Shown here one piece after another: positions 1 to 8,541 of a DNA stretch of 16,488 nt. Position numbers and translations under genes: made by a program. Every line of letters begins with the position of its first letter. Within the stretch, counting starts at the first letter, position 1. The stretch comes from Azonexaceae bacterium. GTDB taxonomy: Bacteria; Pseudomonadota; Gammaproteobacteria; Burkholderiales; Rhodocyclaceae. Location of the stretch: contig SSTA01000240.1 in NCBI GenBank assembly GCA_009469685.1, positions 1 to 16,488 of the forward strand, in the 5' to 3' direction. The notes beneath the pieces were generated by a model. The model saw only the letters and a list, made by a program, of their open reading frames with translations, did no database searches and was not told the DNA's origin.

Positions 1-1880
1 ACAAACCCTTCCTGGAAACGCTCTTCGCCTACCCGGACTTCCGCTTCGCCGCCCACTTCTCGGGCTGGCTGCTGGACTGGCTGCGCGAGCACCATCCGGG
101 CGACATGGATTTGCTGGCGTCCATGGTGCGGCGGGGACAGGTGGAACTCTTCAGTTCCGGGGACACCGAGCCGGTACTGGCCGCCATTCCCCATCGGGAT
201 CGGCTGGGCCAGCTCCGGACCCTCAACGACAAGCTGGCCGCCTGGACCGGCGTCGCCCCTACCGGGGCCTGGCTCACCGAGCGGGTGTGGGAATCCGCCG
301 TGGTGCCGTCCCTGGCGGAGACGGGAATTCGCTACGTCACGGTGGATGACTACCACTTCTTCTGCACCGGCAAGGATGCGGCCGATCTGGATGGCTATTT
401 CACCACCGAGGAAGGCGGCACCCGCCTGGACCTCTTCCCCATTTCCGAAGCGCTGCGCTATCGCCTGCCTTTTTCGCCGGCCCACGAGGTCGTGGGTTAT
501 CTCGAGCACCTGGCCGATTCGGGCCACACTGCCGCGGTCTATTTCGACGACATCGAGAAATTCGGCATCTGGCCCGAGACCTACGAGTGGGTCTACAACC
601 GCGGCTGGCTCAAGGCCTTCATCGAGGGAGTGCTGGGCAGCGACAAGGTACGCACCGGCACCTACGCCGATTTCCACGCCAAGCACCCGACCCGCGGCGT
701 CGTTTACCTGCCCACCGCCTCCTACAGCGAGATGAACGAATGGACCCTGCCCATGCCAGCGGCCGGCACCTACGCCGCGTTGCTGGCCAAGGAGAAGGCC
801 GAGGGACGCGGCGACCTGCACCGGCCTTTTCTGCGCGGCGGCATCTGGCGCAACTTTCTCACCCGCTACCCGGAAGCCAACTGGATGCACAAGCGCATGC
901 TGGGCCTCTCCACCCGCCTGGCCGCCCTGCCCGCCCCACCGGAGGAACTGGTCGCCGATCTCTACCGCGCCCAGGCCAACGACGCCTACTGGCACGGCCT
1001 TTTCGGCGGCCTCTACCTGCCCCATTTGCGCCGCGCGGTATGGAACAACCTGGCCGCGCTGGAAGGCGCGCTTGACCGGCTTGCTCCGCGCCCGGCGGTG
1101 GAAAAAAGCGACCTCGACCATGACGGTCACTGCGAAACCCTGGCCCACAGCGATGTCCTGCAATTCGCCCTGCGTGACGACGGCCTGGGGGCCGCCCACG
1201 AGCTGACGAGCTATCCTCTCGGCCATAACTTCGGCGACACCCTGCGCCGCTACCCGGAGCATTACCACGCCAAGATCGGCAGCGGGCCTTCGGGCCATAC
1301 CGGCGAAGGGATTGCGTCGGCCCACGACATCGTGCGCTTCAAGCACCCGGTTGCGGCTGCCGATGTCGTTCCCGACGCCCTTCCCCGGGCGCTGTGCCTG
1401 GATCGTCTGGACGATGTTCCGGTGGACGATTACGTTTCCTCCGGCGGCCTCGCCTTCCGGCAGCCCAAGATCGCCAAGACTTACGCGCTCGATGGAGGCA
1501 CCCTCACCGTCACCTGGCAGATCACCGGTCTCGCCGGCCATCGTTTCGCAACCGTCCTCAACTTGGCCATGCCCAGTTGCGATGGCTTCCTCGGGCGCTA
1601 CGTCGCCCCGGACGGCAGCATCCCCGGCGGGTTCGGGCAACCGCTGCTGCTGGCCGAAGCCGCCGGAGTGAGACTGGAAGATGGCGTGCTCGGCGGCGCT
1701 TTGCGGCTGGTCTGCGACCCGCCCGCCACCATCGCCGGGCGCCCCCACCACACTGTCTCCCAATCCGAGGCGGGCTTTGAGAAAATCATGCAGGCCGCCG
1801 AAATCGCGCTGGCCTGGGACATTGCCGGCGACGCTTGCCGGCTCCAACTCCAATTCACCGTCGAGGCCCAACGCCCATGA
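1..1880 (+). CDS. GH57 alpha-amylase / 4-alpha-glucanotransferase family protein, 5' truncated by window
   Basis: Frame read from base 3; about 625 residues are visible and there is no start, because the reading frame is open to the window edge. The family cleaves alpha-1,4-glucan and usually transfers the released chain. Visible GH57 hallmarks are a motif-2-like stretch (GQVELFSSGDTEPVLAAIP), the WLTERVWE segment whose Glu (bases 279-281) fits the catalytic nucleophile, and YFDDIEKFGIWP (from base 540) carrying the acid/base Asp. The spacing between the two catalytic segments, about 90 residues, is close to that remembered for Thermococcus litoralis 4-alpha-glucanotransferase (E123/D214). 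By that comparison only about 30 N-terminal residues are missing, including the HxH motif 1. The C-terminal half has the beta-rich character of the DUF1925/DUF1926 region. Its stop overlaps the glgP start (ATGA). Transferase versus amylase activity cannot be decided from sequence alone. Confidence 0.9.
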   Translation, partial: KPFLETLFAYPDFRFAAHFSGWLLDWLREHHPGDMDLLASMVRRGQVELFSSGDTEPVLAAIPHRDRLGQLRTLNDKLAAWTGVAPTGAWLTERVWESAVVPSLAETGIRYVTVDDYHFFCTGKDAADLDGYFTTEEGGTRLDLFPISEALRYRLPFSPAHEVVGYLEHLADSGHTAAVYFDDIEKFGIWPETYEWVYNRGWLKAFIEGVLGSDKVRTGTYADFHAKHPTRGVVYLPTASYSEMNEWTLPMPAAGTYAALLAKEKAEGRGDLHRPFLRGGIWRNFLTRYPEANWMHKRMLGLSTRLAALPAPPEELVADLYRAQANDAYWHGLFGGLYLPHLRRAVWNNLAALEGALDRLAPRPAVEKSDLDHDGHCETLAHSDVLQFALRDDGLGAAHELTSYPLGHNFGDTLRRYPEHYHAKIGSGPSGHTGEGIASAHDIVRFKHPVAAADVVPDALPRALCLDRLDDVPVDDYVSSGGLAFRQPKIAKTYALDGGTLTVTWQITGLAGHRFATVLNLAMPSCDGFLGRYVAPDGSIPGGFGQPLLLAEAAGVRLEDGVLGGALRLVCDPPATIAGRPHHTVSQSEAGFEKIMQAAEIALAWDIAGDACRLQLQFTVEAQRP

Positions 1881-4444
1881 CCGGCACCGTCTATAAGCTG
1901 GAAGTCAATCCGGAAATTCCGCCGCGCCTCGAACGCCTGGAGGAACTGGCCAACAACCTCTGGTACAGCTGGGATCGCCCCACCCGGGCGCTTTTCGCCA
2001 GCCTGTCCAGCGCCCTCTGGCAAGCCACCGGCCACAATCCCAAGGCCTTTCTCAAACGCGCCGACCAGAAGCGCCTCGAAGGAGCGGCGGACAACCCGGT
2101 CTATCTGGGCACCCTCAACCGGGTCCTCTCGTCCTACGACACCTATCACAGCCTGCCGATCCTGAGCCACACCCACGCCCGCCCCTTCCGGGACGACGAC
2201 CTCATCGCCTATTTCTGCGCCGAATTCGGTTTCCACGAAAGCTTGCCGATCTATTCCGGCGGCCTGGGAATCCTTGCCGGGGACCACTGCAAGGCGGCCA
2301 GCGACCTCGGGCTGCCCTTCATCGGCGTGGGACTCCTCTACCGCCAGGGCTATTTCCACCAGACCCTGGACGCCGACGGCCAACAGCACGCCACCTACTC
2401 CGATTCCGATTTCGACGACCTGCCGGTCACCCCCCTGCTGAACGCAGATGGGAGCGGCGTGCGGGTGACCATCGACATGCCCGGGCGATCTGTCCAGGCC
2501 AGGGTTTGGGAAGTCCGGGTCGGCCACGTGCGCCTCGTCCTCCTCGACACCTGGCTGCCGGAGAATTCCGAACACGACCGGGAAATCACCCACCGCCTCT
2601 ACGGCGGCGACCGCAGCACCCGCATCGAGCAGGAAATCCTCTTGGGCGTCGGCGGAGTGCGTGCCCTGGAAATCCTTGGCCTCAAACCCACCGTCTGGCA
2701 CGTCAATGAAGGCCACGCCGCTTTTCTCATCCTGGAGCGTATCCGCGGACTGATGCAGCGGGGCCTCGAGTACGCTGCGGCGCTCGAAGCGGTTGCGTCC
2801 AACGTGGTGTTCACCACCCACACCCCGGTACCCGCCGGTCACGACCACTTTTCGGAAGGAATGATCCGCGAATATTTCGGGCGCTGGTGCCAGGACTTGG
2901 GCATTTCCTGCGACCACGTGCTCGCCCTCGGGCTGGAACCGGGCAAGACCGAATTCAACATGACCGCCCTCGCGATCCGCGGCTCCCGCCACCACAACGG
3001 CGTCTCCCGCATCCACGGCGAAGTTTCGGCAAGGATCTGCAGTCACCTCTGGCCACAAGTGACGGCGGAGGAAAATCCCATGGACTACGTCACCAATGGC
3101 GTCCATATGCCGACCTTCCTGGCCACCGAGTGGTACGAGACCTTCGACCGCTACCTCGGGGTCGGCTGGCAGCAGCGGCAGACCGATTCCGGCTGCTGGG
3201 AAGGCGTCGAGCGCATTCCCGACCAGACCTTCTGGAGCATCCGCCAGTTGCTCAAGTCCCAGTTGCTCCACCTGGTGCGGGCTCGAATCCGCGAACAGCA
3301 CGCCCGCAACCAGGGCTCTCCCGCCCACCTGGACCGCCTGCTCAAGCTCGCCGACCCCAACAAACCCAACGTGCTGACCATCGGCTTCGCCCGCCGGTTC
3401 GCGACCTACAAGCGGGCAGCGCTCCTCTTCCAGAATCCTGAGTGGCTCCGCGAGATCGTCTCCGACGCCGAGAGGCCGGTGCTCTTCCTCTTCGCCGGCA
3501 AGGCCCACCCGGCGGACCACCCGGGACAGGAAATCATCCGCCGCATTGCCGAAATGGCCGCCCGACCGGAGTTCGAAGGCCGCATCCTGCTGGTCGAAGG
3601 CTACGACCTGCACCTGTCCCGCCGCCTGGTCGCCGGAGTCGACGTCTGGCTCAACAATCCCATTTACCCGCTGGAGGCCTCGGGCACTTCGGGAATGAAG
3701 GCCGCGATGAACGGCGCCATCAACCTTTCCGTTCTCGACGGCTGGTGGGGGGAAGGGTACGAGGTCAGCGAGGGCATCCCCAACGGCTGGGCGATCAAGC
3801 CCGCCTCCGGTCACCTGGACGATGCCCGGCGCGATGCCGAGGAGGCCCGCACCCTCTACGAATTGCTCCAGGACCAGATCATCCCCACCTATTACCGCAC
3901 CGGTCCCATGGGCTATTCGCCGGAGTGGATCGCCATCGCCAAGCGCTCCATCGCCAGCATCACGCCACGCTTCAACGTCGCGCGCATGGTGGGGGAATAC
4001 GCCCAGAAATTCTATGCTCCCGCCGCCCGCCAGGGGCGCCGCTATGCCGCCGACGACTTCGCTCCGGCCCGCGAAGTCGCCGCCTGGAAGGCCCGCATCC
4101 GGGCAGCCTGGCCGGCGGTGCGCCTGCGTCGCCTGGACGAGCCGACCCGGCGGATGACTTTCGGCAATTCCGTGCGGATCGAGATTGCGGTCCAGTTGCA
4201 TGGTCTTGCACCATCGGACATTACCGTCGAAGCACTCTTCGGCCGCCCGGACAGCGAGCACTACCACGCCCGTGCGCGCCATTACGCCTTGTCTTCCATC
4301 GGCAGCAACGACAAGGGAGAACAGATCTTCGCCCTAGACCTCACCCCGGAGCAATGCGGCAAGCTGGAATACCGCATCCGCGCCTATCCTGCCCACCCGC
4401 TCCTGACCCACAAATTCGAACTGGGCCTGATGGCCTGGCTGTAA
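1877..4444 (+). CDS. glgP: Alpha-glucan (glycogen/maltodextrin) phosphorylase, GT35
   Basis: 855 residues. It releases glucose-1-phosphate from alpha-1,4-glucan using phosphate and pyridoxal phosphate. The PLP attachment signature EASGTSGMKAAMN is intact at residues 600-612, with the Schiff-base lysine at K608. The N-terminus (VYKLEVNPEIPPRL, then NNLWYSWD) matches the DUF3417 module of the Thermotoga-type short phosphorylases rather than the E. coli GlgP type. A beta-rich tail of roughly 100 residues follows the catalytic core. The start at 1877 is chosen because it overlaps the upstream stop as ATGA and gives the expected N-terminus; an in-frame start at 1835 would add 14 low-complexity Pro/Arg-rich residues inside the GH57 gene. 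The overlap suggests translational coupling. A 49-base gap separates it from pgi. Confidence 0.95.
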   Translation: MTGTVYKLEVNPEIPPRLERLEELANNLWYSWDRPTRALFASLSSALWQATGHNPKAFLKRADQKRLEGAADNPVYLGTLNRVLSSYDTYHSLPILSHTHARPFRDDDLIAYFCAEFGFHESLPIYSGGLGILAGDHCKAASDLGLPFIGVGLLYRQGYFHQTLDADGQQHATYSDSDFDDLPVTPLLNADGSGVRVTIDMPGRSVQARVWEVRVGHVRLVLLDTWLPENSEHDREITHRLYGGDRSTRIEQEILLGVGGVRALEILGLKPTVWHVNEGHAAFLILERIRGLMQRGLEYAAALEAVASNVVFTTHTPVPAGHDHFSEGMIREYFGRWCQDLGISCDHVLALGLEPGKTEFNMTALAIRGSRHHNGVSRIHGEVSARICSHLWPQVTAEENPMDYVTNGVHMPTFLATEWYETFDRYLGVGWQQRQTDSGCWEGVERIPDQTFWSIRQLLKSQLLHLVRARIREQHARNQGSPAHLDRLLKLADPNKPNVLTIGFARRFATYKRAALLFQNPEWLREIVSDAERPVLFLFAGKAHPADHPGQEIIRRIAEMAARPEFEGRILLVEGYDLHLSRRLVAGVDVWLNNPIYPLEASGTSGMKAAMNGAINLSVLDGWWGEGYEVSEGIPNGWAIKPASGHLDDARRDAEEARTLYELLQDQIIPTYYRTGPMGYSPEWIAIAKRSIASITPRFNVARMVGEYAQKFYAPAARQGRRYAADDFAPAREVAAWKARIRAAWPAVRLRRLDEPTRRMTFGNSVRIEIAVQLHGLAPSDITVEALFGRPDSEHYHARARHYALSSIGSNDKGEQIFALDLTPEQCGKLEYRIRAYPAHPLLTHKFELGLMAWL

Positions 4445-4478
4445 CCCCGGCCCCTTCGGAAATCATGTTCCCTCGCAT

Positions 4479-4486
4479 AAGGAAGG
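4479..4486 (+). promoter_or_regulatory. Ribosome binding site of pgi
   Basis: AAGGAAGG lies 7 bases upstream of the ATG at 4494 (10 bases if only AAGGA is counted). It supports that start, and it is the only Shine-Dalgarno-like element in the 49-base glgP-pgi gap. No terminator-like hairpin is visible in the gap, so read-through from glgP is likely. Confidence 0.6.
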
Positions 4487-4493
4487 TTGTCAG

Positions 4494-6074
4494 ATGAGCG
4501 CCGTCGCCACGCCTGCCTGGAAAACCCTGGAATCCCTCGCGGCGGACTGCGGGCGTCGCCACTTGCGCGAACTCTTCGCGACGGACCCTGACCGCTTTGC
4601 CCGCTTTTCCCGCAGGGTAGACGGCCTGGTCCTGGACTTTTCCAAGCAGCGGATCACGCCCGAAGTCTTCGCGGCCCTCCTCGATCTGCCCCGGGCCGCC
4701 GATCTCGATGGCTGGAAAGCCCGTCTCGCCGCCGGGGAAGCGATCAATACGAGTGAAGGCCGCGCCGTCCGGCACATGGATTTGCGCGCCGGCAGGGAAG
4801 CTCCCGCGTCGGTACGGGCGGTGCTTGCCCGGCTCAAGACCTTCTGCGAGGCGATTCACAGCGGCAGCTGGCGAGGCCATACCGGGGAGCGGATCTCCGA
4901 TGTGGTCAACCTCGGCATCGGCGGGTCAGACCTCGGTCCGCGCATGGCAGTACGGGCTCTTGCGGCCTGGCAGCATCCCGATCTGCGAGTTCATTTCGTC
5001 GCCAATGTCGACGGCGCCGACCTCGCCGCCGTCCTGGAAGGGCTCGATCCCCGCCGCACGCTCTTTGTGGTGGCCAGCAAGACCTTCACCACCCTGGAGA
5101 CCATGACCAACGCCGCCAGCGCCCGGGAATGGCTGGTGGCCGCTGCGGGAACCAGCAGCGCCGTCAGCCGGCATTTCGTCGCGGTTTCCACCAACCTGGA
5201 CGCCACCGGCGCTTTCGGGATCGCCCCCGAAAACGTCTTCGAATTCTGGGATTGGGTGGGGGGGCGCTTCTCCCTGTGGTCGGCCATCGGCCTGCCCATC
5301 GCCCTGGCCGTGGGTTTCCACTATTTCGAAGAATTGCTGCAGGGCGCCCATGCCATGGACCGCCACTTTCTCGACGCCCCTGCCGTCGACAACCTGCCGC
5401 TCATTCTCGCCCTGCTGGGAATCTGGAATACCTCTTTCCTGGGGGCCTCCAGCCACGCGGTCCTGCCCTACAGCCAATCGCTTCATCTGCTCCCCGCCCA
5501 CCTGCAGCAGCTGGAAATGGAGAGCAACGGCAAACAGGCCGGCCGCGACGGCGATCCCGTGGGAACCGCCACTTGTCCTGTCGTCTGGGGCGAAGCCGGA
5601 ACCAATGGCCAGCATTCCTTCTACCAGCTCCTTCACCAGGGCGGCCGACTCATTCCCTGCGACTTCATCGCCCTGCGGGAAGCCGATTTCTCCCTGCCCG
5701 GCCACCACAGCTTGTTGCTGGCCAACTGCCTCGCCCAGTCGGCGGCGCTCGCTTTTGGCCAGACGGCGGAGGAAGCCCGGGCTGCCGGGACTCCGGACGC
5801 CCTGCTGCCGTTCAAGGTCTTCCCGGGCAACCAGCCCTCCACCACCCTGGTCCTGCCTCGCCTCGACCCCCTCAATCTGGGCCGGCTCATCGCCCTTTAC
5901 GAACACAAGGTCTTCTGCCAAGGCGTAATGTGGGGGCTCAATTCCTTCGACCAATGGGGCGTCGAACTCGGCAAGGCCCTGGCCGGACGACTCGCGCCTG
6001 CCCTGGCCGGGGGCGATGATTCGAGCTTCGATGCCTCGACCCGGGGGCTCGTCGCCGCCCTCACCCTGCGTTAA
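4494..6074 (+). CDS. pgi: Glucose-6-phosphate isomerase
   Basis: 526 residues; interconverts glucose-6-phosphate and fructose-6-phosphate in the cytoplasm. The sugar-phosphate-binding loop NLGIGGSDLGP, signature 1 (DWVGGRFSLWSAIG) and signature 2 (GVMWGLNSFDQWGVELGK) are all intact. Catalytic residues aligned with E. coli Pgi E355, H386 and K514 are E343 (in MESNGK), H374 (in GTNGQHSFYQ) and K494. The 31-residue Glu-His spacing is identical to E. coli. Its place between glgP and glgA suggests a dedicated copy that routes sugar phosphates between glycogen and glycolysis. A second chromosomal pgi cannot be excluded. Confidence 0.97.
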   Translation: MSAVATPAWKTLESLAADCGRRHLRELFATDPDRFARFSRRVDGLVLDFSKQRITPEVFAALLDLPRAADLDGWKARLAAGEAINTSEGRAVRHMDLRAGREAPASVRAVLARLKTFCEAIHSGSWRGHTGERISDVVNLGIGGSDLGPRMAVRALAAWQHPDLRVHFVANVDGADLAAVLEGLDPRRTLFVVASKTFTTLETMTNAASAREWLVAAAGTSSAVSRHFVAVSTNLDATGAFGIAPENVFEFWDWVGGRFSLWSAIGLPIALAVGFHYFEELLQGAHAMDRHFLDAPAVDNLPLILALLGIWNTSFLGASSHAVLPYSQSLHLLPAHLQQLEMESNGKQAGRDGDPVGTATCPVVWGEAGTNGQHSFYQLLHQGGRLIPCDFIALREADFSLPGHHSLLLANCLAQSAALAFGQTAEEARAAGTPDALLPFKVFPGNQPSTTLVLPRLDPLNLGRLIALYEHKVFCQGVMWGLNSFDQWGVELGKALAGRLAPALAGGDDSSFDASTRGLVAALTLR

Positions 6075-6090
6075 TCTTTTCCCAAAACCC

Positions 6091-6096
6091 AGGAGG
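6091..6096 (+). promoter_or_regulatory. Strong ribosome binding site deciding the start at 6103
   Basis: A perfect AGGAGG sits 6 bases before ATG 6103. It fixes the start of the secreted protein. The reading frame could otherwise begin at ATG 6016, inside pgi, which would bury the signal peptide behind 29 extra residues. Confidence 0.8.
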
Positions 6097-6102
6097 TTTG
6101 CC

Positions 6103-7023
6103 ATGAAGCGCCTGCTCTTTGCCGCCCTCGCCCTGATCTGCTCGGGCCTCGCCGCAGCGGCGGTCATCAACGTAGAGTTCGAATTCACGCCCTTCATTGG
6201 CGACGTCGCCAAGCCCCAGGTCGATTCGGTTCCCGGCAAAGCCCGTATCCTGGTTAACGGGATCCCCATCGGAGAACAGGAAGTCGCCAAGCAGTCGATG
6301 CCGGTGCTCTTCGACGCACGGGAGATCGCCCCGGCGGTGTGGATCACTGGCCAGTCCATGCGACTCGGCCTACGCAAGGGCAAGAACCTCCTGCGCATCG
6401 AATTCGAACCGAGCGATCCCAAGCTCGCCTACCAGACCAGCCTCAAGTGGTCCCAGGTCACCGATCAGGTCACCCAGGAGACGCGCGGCAACGCGACGAC
6501 CAGCACCAATCAGGCCGGCGTGGGCCAGGAGCGCCGCAAGGCCCAGGGCAAAGTCGTGCTGGAGCGGGAATTCGTCGCCGACTTTGCTCCCGAACAACCC
6601 TGGCACAAGTATCCGGCCGTCACCTCGCTGAGCGATGACGACCGCCAGAAGATTGCCGCCCTCCTCAAGGAGCGCGCCGAAGCCTTCGCCCCCAAGTTCG
6701 AGCGCTTCTACAAAATCCTCGAAGCCCAGCCCAATGTGCGGGTGGACGACGTCAAGAAGCTGAAGTGCCTCGACAAGGCCTACGCCGCCGGGGTCAGGAT
6801 CGCCGCGCCGGCCGCCGCCGATCTGGAGCTCGCCACCACGGGTAGCGCCGCCGTAGCGGTCGGGCGGCGCGGTGGCGACCTCTTCGCATCCGACCAGAAG
6901 GCCTTCGCCAAACTGAAGGGCAACGACACCCAGATGTGCGTCGGCATCTCTCTCAGCATCGCCTATCCGCCCCGCTCGGTGGCGATCCGTACCCCCGACG
7001 GCGGCTGGCAACTGACCCCCTGA
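6103..7023 (+). CDS. Unrecognised secreted (periplasmic) protein in glycogen operon
   Basis: 306 residues; I do not recognise the family. The N-terminus (MKRLLFAALALICSGLAAAA) is a Sec-type signal peptide with an Ala-rich cleavage region near residue 20; the cysteine in it is not in a lipobox. The next 100 or so residues look beta-rich (ILVNGIPIGEQEV, then LRKGKNLLRIEFEPSD), suggesting a small beta-sandwich. A polar Thr/Asn/Gln/Arg-rich linker follows, then a helical segment (DDRQKIAALLKERAEAFAPKF). The mature part has two cysteines (LKCLDK and TQMCVG) that could form a disulfide in the periplasm. It has its own strong ribosome binding site, lies 28 bases after pgi, and ends 6 bases before the glgA ATG, so it is clearly co-transcribed with cytoplasmic glycogen enzymes. 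The reason for a secreted product there is unknown. Confidence 0.85.
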   Translation: MKRLLFAALALICSGLAAAAVINVEFEFTPFIGDVAKPQVDSVPGKARILVNGIPIGEQEVAKQSMPVLFDAREIAPAVWITGQSMRLGLRKGKNLLRIEFEPSDPKLAYQTSLKWSQVTDQVTQETRGNATTSTNQAGVGQERRKAQGKVVLEREFVADFAPEQPWHKYPAVTSLSDDDRQKIAALLKERAEAFAPKFERFYKILEAQPNVRVDDVKKLKCLDKAYAAGVRIAAPAAADLELATTGSAAVAVGRRGGDLFASDQKAFAKLKGNDTQMCVGISLSIAYPPRSVAIRTPDGGWQLTP

Positions 7024-7029
7024 GTGCCG

Positions 7030-8481
7030 ATGAAGGTTCTTTTCGCCACCTCCGAAATCGCTCCCTGGGTCAAGACCGGCGGCCTGGGCGACGTCGCTGC
7101 CGCCTTGCCGGCGGCCCTGGGTGATGCCGGCCAGGACATCCGGGTTCTGGTCCCAGCCTATCCCGCCCTGCGCCGAGCTTTTCCCTACGCCCGGGAAATC
7201 GCCGCCCTTCCGTCCGTGGCTCCTGCTCTGCCCCCCTGCCGGCTCCTCGGCGTCGAAAACGACGGTCTATCGTTCATCCTGATCGACTGCCCTCCCCTCT
7301 ACGACCGCCCGGGCAACCCCTACCTGGACGCCCACGGCCTAGACTGGGAGGACAATGGCGTCCGTTTCGGCCTCCTTTCCCGGGTCGCCGCCCTGCTGGG
7401 ACAGGCAAAGACGCCGCTCCCCTGGCGGGCCGACGTGGTCCATGGCCACGACTGGCAGACTGCCCTCGCCGCGGCCTTCCTCCGTTACGAGGGCGGTGCG
7501 GCGAGCGTCGTGACCATCCACAATGTCGCTTTTCAAGGCTGTTTCCCCGCCGAGCTGGCGGTCGGGCTCGGACTGCCCCCCGACGCCTGGCGCTTCGATG
7601 GGGTCGAATACCATGGCCAGCTTTCCTTTCTCAAGGCCGGACTGCAACTGGCCGACCGCATCTCCACGGTAAGCCCCACCTACGCCAGGGAAATCCAGGG
7701 CGAGGATTTCGGCTATGGGCTCGCCCCCCTGCTCCGCCACCGCGCCGCTGACCTGACCGGCATCCTCAACGGGATCGATACCGCCCTCTGGAATCCCTCC
7801 CGTGATCCGGCCCTGAAGACCAACTACGGCGCCGCGCGCCTCGGCAGCAAACGCGCCAACCGCAGGGCGCTGCAGGAAGAGTTGGGGCTAGCGGTCTGCG
7901 AAGATCGCCCGGTCTTCGCCGTGATCAGCCGTCTCACCCACCAGAAGGGCCTCGACCTTCTGCTCACCCTCGGCGCCGGCATCACCCACCTGCCAGCGCA
8001 ACTGGCCATCCTGGGAACGGGAGAAAAGGAACTGGAAACCGGCTTCCGTGCCCTGGCCGCGGAGCATCCCGGCCAGATCGCCGTCACCATCGGCTTCGAC
8101 GAGGCCCTCTCCCACCGCATCGAAGCCGGGGCCGACGCCTTCCTCATGCCCAGCCGCTTCGAACCCTGCGGCCTCAACCAGATGTACAGCCTGGCCTACG
8201 GAACGCCTCCCATCGTCCGCGCCACCGGCGGCTTGGCCGACACCGTGGTCGATGTCAATCCCGATACCCTCGCGGCGGGCAGCGCCAACGGTTTCGTCTT
8301 CCAGGAAGCCACCCCCCATGCCCTCTGGCTGACGCTCGAACGCACCGTCGCCACCTGGCGCAACCGGCGAACCTGGCACCGCCTGCAACAGAACGGCATG
8401 CGCCGGGACTTTTCATGGACTCAGGCCGCCAAGGCATACCTGAGGGTCTACGAACAAGCCTGTAGCGTCCGGGCAACGTGA
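7030..8481 (+). CDS. glgA: Glycogen (starch) synthase, GT5
   Basis: 483 residues. It transfers glucose from ADP-glucose (possibly UDP-glucose) to the non-reducing end of an alpha-1,4-glucan. The N-terminus MKVLFATSEIAPWVKTGGLGDV contains the K15-T-G-G nucleotide-sugar motif. The C-terminal domain has SRFEPCGLNQMYSLAYG with E378, which corresponds to the catalytic E377 of E. coli GlgA. The length matches the family (E. coli about 477). ATG 7030 gives the canonical N-terminus; a GTG at 7024, directly after the preceding stop, would add two residues. No clear Shine-Dalgarno is seen, so coupling to the upstream gene is likely. It is the last gene of the operon and is followed by a convergent gene. 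Confidence 0.96.
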   Translation: MKVLFATSEIAPWVKTGGLGDVAAALPAALGDAGQDIRVLVPAYPALRRAFPYAREIAALPSVAPALPPCRLLGVENDGLSFILIDCPPLYDRPGNPYLDAHGLDWEDNGVRFGLLSRVAALLGQAKTPLPWRADVVHGHDWQTALAAAFLRYEGGAASVVTIHNVAFQGCFPAELAVGLGLPPDAWRFDGVEYHGQLSFLKAGLQLADRISTVSPTYAREIQGEDFGYGLAPLLRHRAADLTGILNGIDTALWNPSRDPALKTNYGAARLGSKRANRRALQEELGLAVCEDRPVFAVISRLTHQKGLDLLLTLGAGITHLPAQLAILGTGEKELETGFRALAAEHPGQIAVTIGFDEALSHRIEAGADAFLMPSRFEPCGLNQMYSLAYGTPPIVRATGGLADTVVDVNPDTLAAGSANGFVFQEATPHALWLTLERTVATWRNRRTWHRLQQNGMRRDFSWTQAAKAYLRVYEQACSVRAT

Positions 8482-8541
8482 TGCTGACCCTAGACGGACG
8501 ACTTCAAGCGCATCCGGATCGGCGCCGCTCTGCTCGCTGCC
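8482..8541. other. Convergent intergenic gap between glgA and the MBOAT-like gene
   Basis: 60 bases lie between two converging stops. There are short palindromes (ATCCGGAT and GGCGCC) but no stable hairpin followed by a T-run in either direction, so I cannot call an intrinsic terminator. Confidence 0.5.

Noticed and set aside
1598..4282. 894-codon open frame on the minus strand opposite GH57 and glgP
   Set aside because: It lies antisense to two genes with intact catalytic motifs. Its translation is Gly/Val/Asp-rich with no recognisable family, as expected for a stop-poor shadow frame in GC-rich DNA.
4926..6422. 498-codon minus-strand open frame opposite pgi and the secreted protein
   Set aside because: Antisense shadow; pgi is complete with all active-site residues, and the minus-strand product has no recognisable domain.
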